A stretch of DNA of 28,832 nucleotides from positions 1 through 28,832 of IMG/VR virus record IMGVR_UViG_3300020463_002191; one strand, written 5' to 3'. Numbering within the stretch: position 1 is the first letter of the stretch; every line of letters begins with the position of its first letter. The translations under genes were made by a program, and so were the position numbers. Under the pieces are notes generated by a model, which was not told where the DNA came from, ran no database searches, and saw only the letters and a program-made list of their open reading frames with translations. Source of the DNA: a virus. Shown here one piece after another: positions 22,772 to 28,832 of the stretch.

Positions 22772-24280
22772 TTAAACTGCAACTTCTATGAGTCGGACAC
22801 CACTTTCGTTACAATCTTCTAAACTCTTACCTACTACACATAAACAGTTTGGCATAGCACTATCTTTTTTCAATCCAGTAGCTGTGCCTTTCATTGGTCC
22901 TGTTACTAGTATGTCGCCTTTTTTCACTGGACCTTCTACCTTACAAGGTACTCTGCCTTTTAGTGCAATAGCAACACCTTCAATTTCGCTATTCATTAAA
23001 TGTGCTGGTTCTGTTGAAACAACTCCTGCTAGTCTGTTGTCACAAAATGCAACTGACTCTGTTACTTCTGCATCTCCGCCATATATTAAAACTGTACCGC
23101 ACTCGTAGTCCTTATCTGCTCTATATTTTTCTGCTAAGTCAGCATACTGTGCAGAAGTTGCTGTTCCGTTAAACACATTTGCAAATATATCACCTGTGCT
23201 ATTTCTTGCCGCTATTGTATTTGCAGTTGCTGATGTACTTGCAGATCTTCCTATTCCGCCTTGTTCTAGTGTTTGTGCTAGTGTTGCAGATCCGTTAAAT
23301 GTGTTTGCATACATTGTTCCAAAGCCATGACTTGAACTTCCAACATCTACTGATTCTGTACCTGTCCAAGAAGTTATATTACTGTAGCCAGGCAATATTG
23401 CATTAGCTTCAAGCCTCATTGGCATTTTTAATGTAGCTGATGAATTATTTGCTTGAAAATAAATGTGTTGACCTTGTTCGTTTGAAACTAAACCTTTATC
23501 ATCGTCAACAATTCTAATTTTTAGATCGTTTGATGCACCAATAGCAATACCTAAATCACCAAACTCAACTAAGCTCGAGAAACTTGCTAGTCCAGTTTGT
23601 ACAAAATTAGCCGCACTTACTCCACCTAACTTATCTGCGTTAGATGCTGTACCGAAAAATCTATGATTTGAACTTGTTACACCGCCGGTGCTGTTAATGG
23701 TGTTTTTAAGTGTTATACCTTGTTTGACAACATCAAATCCAGGATAACTTGCGGCATCTGTTGATCCTATTGTAAATTGTATTCCACTTATAATATGTAT
23801 TACTTCATCTGCAATGACTGAGACAACTACCGCTCTGTTTGTGCCGCCGTTATCTTTAATTGTTCTACTTTGAAACTGTGTTACAGCAGATCCTGCTCCT
23901 TGTGGTCCTACTAATACAAAACTTGATCCGTCATAGGCGTATAACTGTTTATTAGTAGTATCCCACCAAAAATCACCTTGTGATAATCCTGCAGGAGTTG
24001 AAGAACTTACTTCTGCACCACCTGTTGTTCTCCACTGTGTGCCGTCGTAAAATTTTAATTTGCTGTTAGAGCTATCAAACCATATCTGTCCACTTACAGC
24101 CTTTGGTGGTTGATTTGCCCCAGCAAAGTTTTCTAATAAGAATACAAAGTTTTCGTTTTGTATCTCACCGTAACCAGCATAGTTTTTTCCAACTAGTTTT
24201 AAGTCTGTAGATTGATTAATTGTCCCGTCTTCGACTACAGCAAGTTGGGTTGTATTATATTTGTTAATAGTATACGCCAT
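22772..24280 (-). CDS. Tail-fibre-like protein (502 aa)
   Basis: The N-terminal 130 residues (LKLVGKNYAGYGE, ENFVFLLENFAG, GQIWFDSSNSKLKFYDGTQW, GDFWWDTTNKQLYAYDGSSFVLVGP) form a module shared with the next two proteins. A repetitive middle follows, then a distinct C-terminal domain from about residue 378 (YADLAEKYRADKDYECGTV, GVVSTEPAHLMNS, GRVPCKVEGPVKKGDILV). That ending recurs, from memory, in fibre proteins of marine T4-like phages and may be a chaperone or capping domain. A GATAAATA late box and AGGGG ribosome binding site precede the gene. Role: host attachment fibre, inferred. Confidence 0.82.
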   Translation of the reverse strand: MAYTINKYNTTQLAVVEDGTINQSTDLKLVGKNYAGYGEIQNENFVFLLENFAGANQPPKAVSGQIWFDSSNSKLKFYDGTQWRTTGGAEVSSSTPAGLSQGDFWWDTTNKQLYAYDGSSFVLVGPQGAGSAVTQFQSRTIKDNGGTNRAVVVSVIADEVIHIISGIQFTIGSTDAASYPGFDVVKQGITLKNTINSTGGVTSSNHRFFGTASNADKLGGVSAANFVQTGLASFSSLVEFGDLGIAIGASNDLKIRIVDDDKGLVSNEQGQHIYFQANNSSATLKMPMRLEANAILPGYSNITSWTGTESVDVGSSSHGFGTMYANTFNGSATLAQTLEQGGIGRSASTSATANTIAARNSTGDIFANVFNGTATSAQYADLAEKYRADKDYECGTVLIYGGDAEVTESVAFCDNRLAGVVSTEPAHLMNSEIEGVAIALKGRVPCKVEGPVKKGDILVTGPMKGTATGLKKDSAMPNCLCVVGKSLEDCNESGVRLIEVAV

Positions 24281-24301
24281 TCTTTACCCCTATTATAGTT
24301 T

Positions 24302-24309
24302 TATTTATC
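24302..24309 (-). promoter_or_regulatory. T4-type late promoter box
   Basis: Minus-strand GATAAATA lies in the 41-base gap behind the 637-aa fibre gene, 21 bases before the ATG at 24280. The start would fall near 24295, leaving a 15-base leader with AGGGG. One mismatch to TATAAATA. The assignment is inferred from the box and the structural gene it precedes. Confidence 0.65.
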
Positions 24310-24321
24310 GCAAAAACACAT

Positions 24322-26235
24322 TTATACTGAAGTCCTGCTTGTAAACGCCCAGGTGCCACTGTTATTTGTAAACACATAAACGTATCTCGTTGCCGTTAAT
24401 GAAACTGTACCACTAGCAGTATTGCTAGCCACTACATCTTGAATAACACTCTCTGTGCCTGTACCTGCGGCATCTCTAACAGATACATTTGATTTTTGTA
24501 ATACTGCTGATCCGCCTGTACTTACTGACACATTAATACCTGCTACTGTACTGTTACTATATGATACCACCAATACTTTAGCTTGTGTTCCGTTAGATGT
24601 GCTACCTGCAGATCTCATTGCTTCTAAAAGTGCAATTATAGAATTAGTTGGTCCGTCACCTGTAAAAATGTCATTAGGATTTGTAAGTCCTGTTACATCC
24701 ATTGACATTATAATAGAACTTGCGGCAAGTTCTGAGTCAACATAATTTTTTGTAGCCGCATCTTGAGCGTTTGTAGGATCTGCTAAACTTACAATCTTTT
24801 GGCTATCGATAGTAATATCTCCTAAAGCTGTAATGTTTAGTCCTGCACCTCCAACTCTACTAATAGTTTGTCCATCTAATTTTATATTATCAACTGTAAG
24901 TTCAGCTAACGTGCCAAAACTTGTTATTCCAGGAGCACTTGTAATACTACTTCCTAGTGCATTTTTTGTTAATACTGTAACTCCGCCTATCTTAAAACCT
25001 GTAGTATCATCAGATAAGTCTATGTTTTGATTACTAGTCCAAGAATCAGTTCCATTATCCCAAGTAAAATCTTTTGAACCATCAAGGCTTCTTAATATAA
25101 TTCCGCCGCCGTCTACTGCTATATCATTTCCTTCAGAGCTATCACTTTGCAATCCTAGTTCAATATTTTTATCTTCTACTCGTAAAGTTGCTGTATCAAT
25201 AAAAGTTTGCGTTCCTTTTACATTAAGATTTCCTTGAATTGTTATATCTCCATTAACATCCAATGTAGAAGATGGGTTTGTTTTAAATATTCCAATTCTA
25301 GATGTTGAAGCATCTACATAAAAAGCGTTTAAAAAGCTACTTCCTGATCTTACCCTTACAGCTAAATCTGCATTACTCTGTTGTGTTTCTAATATTGTAG
25401 TAGCACCTGATACCTTAAGTATTCCATATTCAGTATCTCCTACACCTACACTAAGTCCTGCACTATTTTTTATTCTTATGCTTCCTGTTGTAGTTCCGTT
25501 TGCATCTGTAGGTAAAAAGTTTGATGATCCTCTTTCATTTCCTGCATCGTCAACTAGTTTTTTAGCTTTATCAGCAGTTCCTCTCCACCAAAAACCGTCA
25601 GTTGCTGTTTCTGCATCAGTGTTTGCAATATTAAAACCCTTATAAAGTTTTTGTCTTTTTGGACTTAGTGTGTCGTTAGGATCTACACTTAGTCCGGCAA
25701 TAGATCGATCAAGTGGTATAATAAATGTTTCAGGTGAATATATTCCTACTAATGTTCCGCCTAAAAATAATTTTAAGATTGTACGTTGTACATCAGTTGT
25801 ATCTAACTGGCTTGCTGTTTCGAAACCTGTCTTACCTTGTCCTGCATCATAAGTAGGACCTACTAATACTAAATCAGTTCCGTCCCATAGATACAATTTA
25901 TTATTTTCATTATCAATCCAAATATCACCTGTTGTCAAATTACTAGGTTGACTAGCCGCTACAACAGATCCTGATGATGGCTTAAAAACTGTACCATCAT
26001 AAACTTTTAATCTTGCATCTTGTTTGTCATACCACATTTGTCCTACCATAGGATTTGTAGGTTGTGACGTTGAAGCAAAATTTTCTAATAATTTAACAAA
26101 GTTTTCGTTAAAATATTCTCCGAACCCTTTGTAATTTTTTCCAATAAGTGTAAGGTCGGTAGTTGTTTCATCAATTATACCATCAGTAAGGTCAATTAAT
26201 AATTCTCCGTCTGTTCTGTTTATTCTATAACTCAT
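24322..26235 (-). CDS. Tail-fibre-like protein (637 aa)
   Basis: It shares the N-terminal fibre module (LTLIGKNYKGFGEYFNENFVKL, GQMWYDKQDARLKVYDGT, GDIWIDNENNKLYLWDGTDLVLVGP). The middle has features of phage fibre shafts: DVNGDITIQGNLNVKGTQTF, TLRVEDKNIELGLQ, then DPTNAQDAATKNYVDSEL near residue 490-510. The C-terminal 130 residues are Ser/Thr/Val-rich strands ending WAFTSRTSV. No enzymatic motif. Three bases separate its start from the stop of the 671-aa fibre gene, so the two are one transcript. It lacks both the collar domain of that neighbour and the C-terminal domain of the 502-aa protein, so the three fibres share a base and differ at the tip. Confidence 0.82.
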   Translation of the reverse strand: MSYRINRTDGELLIDLTDGIIDETTTDLTLIGKNYKGFGEYFNENFVKLLENFASTSQPTNPMVGQMWYDKQDARLKVYDGTVFKPSSGSVVAASQPSNLTTGDIWIDNENNKLYLWDGTDLVLVGPTYDAGQGKTGFETASQLDTTDVQRTILKLFLGGTLVGIYSPETFIIPLDRSIAGLSVDPNDTLSPKRQKLYKGFNIANTDAETATDGFWWRGTADKAKKLVDDAGNERGSSNFLPTDANGTTTGSIRIKNSAGLSVGVGDTEYGILKVSGATTILETQQSNADLAVRVRSGSSFLNAFYVDASTSRIGIFKTNPSSTLDVNGDITIQGNLNVKGTQTFIDTATLRVEDKNIELGLQSDSSEGNDIAVDGGGIILRSLDGSKDFTWDNGTDSWTSNQNIDLSDDTTGFKIGGVTVLTKNALGSSITSAPGITSFGTLAELTVDNIKLDGQTISRVGGAGLNITALGDITIDSQKIVSLADPTNAQDAATKNYVDSELAASSIIMSMDVTGLTNPNDIFTGDGPTNSIIALLEAMRSAGSTSNGTQAKVLVVSYSNSTVAGINVSVSTGGSAVLQKSNVSVRDAAGTGTESVIQDVVASNTASGTVSLTATRYVYVFTNNSGTWAFTSRTSV

Positions 26236-26238
26236 TTA

Positions 26239-28254
26239 TTACCCCTGCCCTGCATATATGATGTAATTCAAAGTCATGTAAGGATTCATTACGTCCATTG
26301 CTGTTCCTAAGCTGTCAGTTGTAAGTATGCCCCCACTATCTGGTAACGCTTGACCGGCTCCTGTTGCGTTTGGAGCATCATAAACAATAGCATTATTATC
26401 ACTAGGTGTACCTGAAACATCTCTTACTACATAATACTGATCTCCGCTATCGCCTCTTAAATCGTGTTTGTGTTCAGGTAAGTTTGCAACTTGTATGCTT
26501 ACACTTTCTGCTCCGTTCTTAGCGCCTAACACATCGGCGGCAATATCTGTTACATTATTTGCACTTGAATCATTCATGTTATCTTTGCCTAATGGAAATC
26601 TACCACGTAGATCCGGAATTGCAAAATAGCCCGATGTAGGACTTGCTTTGTATGTTGTTCCAAGAACATTGTAAAGCTGTGTATATGCAGAAATTAAAAT
26701 TTCTGACCCATCACAAAGTAGCCAACCTGTTGGTGCGGCCGGTCCTGCAAATGGAGCAATTAATCCTATAGGTGTTACCGGTACTGCTGATAATAAATTT
26801 TGTACGCTTATCTTCTTAAGTCCAGTTGCTCCTGTGATTCTGTTGATTATAAATTCATCATCGTTTTGTGATGAAGACACATTGGTTTTACCAGAAATAA
26901 TTGTATTAGCTATTGTTGTTGTAAATGTTTTAAGTGACCCGCCTACTTGTCCGTCAAATATAATATCACTAGCTGTAACATCTCCTGTAATACGGAAAGT
27001 AGTTGCAGATGTAAGTTTATCTGCCGACCCAGCTCTACCACTTACAGTACCACTTACATTTCCTGTAACATTTCCTATAAAAGTAGTAGCATACACATTT
27101 GCATATTTTGATGCTGATGCTCCAATATCTCTTAAGTTATTTTGCTCGGGTATAATATTTCTAGTTGTTATTGTTCCTGTAAACTCTGAAGTCCCACCTA
27201 CGTTTAAATTCTTTGAAACTCCTAACCCACCTGCTGTTCTTATTGCTCCTGTACTAAAACTTGTACTATCAGTTGTATCTGTGTTTCTTATAGTTCCACT
27301 AGATAAAATATTTCCTGTGACATCTAATGCTTCATCAGGTGCAACATTGTTTATACCTATTCTTAAATTACTATCAACTCGTAATGCAGTTTTTAAAATA
27401 CCTGCATTTTTAACCTTAAAGTCAACACTACTACCTGCAATGTTATGTTGTATTACGCCTGCGTTTCCAACAACACCTATGTTCATTTCTGCATTTATGC
27501 CATAATTAATACCGCCATTGTTCTGAACGTTAATCGGAAAAGATGTAGTGCTAGTAGTATCACCTCTTAAAAAGTTTCCTGCGGCAACAGCGTTACCTGA
27601 AACAATTAAACTTTCAGCCTTTTCTGCTGTACCAACATACTTTGGTACGCCTGTTCCTGTGATATTAGACGTACTTAAATTTACCCCTGGAACTATTGTT
27701 GAAAATCCTGGTATCTTAATTTTAGGTGTAAATGTGTCAGTAGCAATTACTGCCATTGGTTGCGAAGAAACATCAATTTGTAAAATATTATAAGATGAAT
27801 CATCAGTTCCTGTAAGAACTTTTGGTGAAATTCCTGTAACTAATCCGTCACTAAATTCTGGTCCTACTAATACCCATCCACTTCCACTATACAAATATAA
27901 TTGTTGGTTATCAGTATCGACCCATAAATCTCCGATTAAACTTTGTGCCGCTTGTGGCTCTGTACTTGCTTTTTTTAGACCGCCTGAAGCGACCCAGTTA
28001 GTTCCATCATAAACCTTTAATTGATCCACACCCGGTGTTGAATCATACCATAACTGTCCTTCAACTGGTGTTGCAGGTTGAGTTGCACTAGCAAAATTTT
28101 CCAGTAGGTGTAAAAAATTTTCTGCTATTGCACTACCGTAAGCTGTTGTATTTCTTCCTGGTATTTTTAAAGAAGTATCTTGGTTAAGAGTACTATCTTC
28201 TATAGTAATAGTTCCCTTGTTAGCTTGATCAGTATATGGTATAGTATATGCCAT
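26239..28254 (-). CDS. Tail-fibre protein with C-terminal phage tail collar domain
   Basis: This 671-aa protein has the shared fibre module at 1-135, a repetitive shaft (NLNVGG, TTFIGNVTGNVSGTVSG, SADKL), and a tail collar domain: PIGLIAPFAGPAAPTGWLLC at 495-514, YFAIPDLRGRFPLGKDN at 543-559, then NLPEHKHD (HKH at 595-597) and the ending NPYMTLNYIIYAGQG. Collar domains of this kind occur in T4 gp12-like short fibres and related receptor-binding proteins, where HxH residues can bind metal. The start is 3 bases after the stop of the partial structural gene. Likely a receptor-binding fibre; receptor unknown. Confidence 0.88.
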   Translation of the reverse strand: MAYTIPYTDQANKGTITIEDSTLNQDTSLKIPGRNTTAYGSAIAENFLHLLENFASATQPATPVEGQLWYDSTPGVDQLKVYDGTNWVASGGLKKASTEPQAAQSLIGDLWVDTDNQQLYLYSGSGWVLVGPEFSDGLVTGISPKVLTGTDDSSYNILQIDVSSQPMAVIATDTFTPKIKIPGFSTIVPGVNLSTSNITGTGVPKYVGTAEKAESLIVSGNAVAAGNFLRGDTTSTTSFPINVQNNGGINYGINAEMNIGVVGNAGVIQHNIAGSSVDFKVKNAGILKTALRVDSNLRIGINNVAPDEALDVTGNILSSGTIRNTDTTDSTSFSTGAIRTAGGLGVSKNLNVGGTSEFTGTITTRNIIPEQNNLRDIGASASKYANVYATTFIGNVTGNVSGTVSGRAGSADKLTSATTFRITGDVTASDIIFDGQVGGSLKTFTTTIANTIISGKTNVSSSQNDDEFIINRITGATGLKKISVQNLLSAVPVTPIGLIAPFAGPAAPTGWLLCDGSEILISAYTQLYNVLGTTYKASPTSGYFAIPDLRGRFPLGKDNMNDSSANNVTDIAADVLGAKNGAESVSIQVANLPEHKHDLRGDSGDQYYVVRDVSGTPSDNNAIVYDAPNATGAGQALPDSGGILTTDSLGTAMDVMNPYMTLNYIIYAGQG

Positions 28255-28257
28255 TTA

Positions 28258-28832
28258 TTATTCCTCAGCCAAGCCAGACAAACTCTGTACTCTAACAGTA
28301 TAGTCAATTTGAATTAGTCTGTTTAAACTTTTTTGTACAGGATGAAAAATGACATGTGTAAGTAAATCACCGGTTCCTGTCGGATTCCAACCCTTTAATC
28401 CTAGTTCGTCAAATACATATAAACTTGAAGCATTAGTTGCTGTATCAAATGCATCTTGTCCTGACGGCTCTCCGTAATCTAACAAACAAGTAATAAGCAC
28501 GTCTGTGTAATTTGTACCACTAACATGTCGTGTTTCTAGCTTATTCCTTACAGGATCTAAATTATTAATACTTCTGTCATCCACAACCTTAGTATATGTT
28601 TGATTGTAAAGACTTGCATTTGTTCCTGTGCTGTTAGGAGTTAAGTATGTAATAATACCTGTAGGATCAACACTAGTACCACCGTTACCAAAACTCATTT
28701 CATATATCCAACCTTCACCTGCATTAGCCAAACTTTTAGCTAACGCAACACTCATGTTTTCATAATGAATAGCATTTCTTTTGTTAACGTATACATGATC
28801 ACTTTCAGGGTCAAATATCTTAATATGACCTT
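28258..28832 (-). CDS. Virion structural protein, N-terminus cut off by right edge
   Basis: The frame stays open from the stop at 28258-28260 to the window edge. An internal ATG at 28753-28755 would give 165 aa, but 25 more codons upstream read in frame (GHIKIFDPESDHVYVNKRNA, then IHYEN) and resemble, from memory, the N-terminal part of a conserved virion protein of marine T4-like phages. So the true start lies beyond the edge. Visible motifs include YEMSFGNGGTSVDPTGIITYL, DVLITCLLDYGEPSGQDAFD and IDYTVRVQSLSGLAEE. It is first in a run with the fibre genes, which suggests a baseplate or fibre-base role. Confidence 0.8.
   Translation of the reverse strand, partial: GHIKIFDPESDHVYVNKRNAIHYENMSVALAKSLANAGEGWIYEMSFGNGGTSVDPTGIITYLTPNSTGTNASLYNQTYTKVVDDRSINNLDPVRNKLETRHVSGTNYTDVLITCLLDYGEPSGQDAFDTATNASSLYVFDELGLKGWNPTGTGDLLTHVIFHPVQKSLNRLIQIDYTVRVQSLSGLAEE

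Noticed and set aside
22772-23150. C-terminal domain of the 502-aa fibre as a known autoprotease such as Peptidase G2
   Set aside because: Position fits a self-cleaving chaperone, but I cannot identify catalytic residues, so I only call it a distinct C-terminal domain.
26834-27505. 223-aa plus-strand hydrophobic reading frame
   Set aside because: It is antisense to the 671-aa fibre gene; Thr/Ser/Gly-rich fibre codons read backwards give Val/Ala/Ile-rich frames without motifs.

Overview
The window looks like part of the genome of an AT-rich marine T4-like myovirus, in the broad group of cyanophages and pelagiphages. Three signs support this. The genes from about 21,400 to the right edge are structural genes of the type these phages carry: paralogous tail fibres with a shared N-terminal module, one ending in a tail-collar domain, next to a virion structural protein. 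The coding is extremely dense, with most neighbouring genes overlapping by 1 to 11 bases. T4-type late promoter boxes (ATAAATA preceded by C, G or T) stand before several transcription units. I saw no tRNA, rRNA, CRISPR, insertion sequence or integrase. No stretch over 300 bases lacks a gene; the largest gaps are 68 bases (7091-7158) and 61 bases (21710-21770), and both hold promoters. All family calls were made by eye from motifs.

Right part (21374-28832, all minus strand): a structural protein cut by the right edge, three tail-fibre-like proteins (671, 637 and 502 aa), a 320-aa virion protein and a conserved 111-aa protein. Late promoters precede the 502-aa and 320-aa genes. A textbook sigma70 promoter (TTGACA, 17 bases, TATAAT) precedes the 111-aa gene.

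Middle part (13670-21709, minus strand): an unbroken chain of overlapping or abutting genes running from that sigma70 promoter. It encodes two DxD glycosyltransferases, an unknown protein, a GIY-YIG nuclease-like protein, a tandem-domain glycosyltransferase-like protein, a methyltransferase-like protein, a 2OG-Fe(II) oxygenase, a 75-aa unknown, a small kinase-like protein and a radical SAM/SPASM protein.

Left part (1-14734): eleven radical SAM genes in under 15 kb, in three architectures. Five have cysteine-rich twitch-like segments before the radical SAM core (935, 3184, 5684, 7159, 12298). Four have the core first and a C-terminal SPASM-like segment, with the usual GGE motif changed (9044, 9985, 11025, 13670). 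Two share a third layout (1-932, cut by the left edge, and 2019-3194). One of them, 3184-5694, is fused to a C-terminal PP-loop ATPase domain with a QueC-type zinc site. A nitroreductase-like flavoprotein sits directly behind another. Two short plus-strand units (7159-9049 and 12298-13677) are set into the minus-strand array; they diverge from their neighbours at related palindromic late-promoter elements and converge by overlapping stop codons.

Working model (inference): this is a phage-encoded multistep modification pathway, with redox radical chemistry, an ATP-dependent nucleobase-type condensation, glycosylation, methylation and hydroxylation. The substrate is not identifiable here. Late promoters on the radical SAM units would make them alongside the virion proteins, which fits modification of a virion component or packaged DNA. 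The main points of novelty are the number of radical SAM genes, the radical SAM-QueC-like fusion, and a short insert shared between that fusion and a different radical SAM protein.
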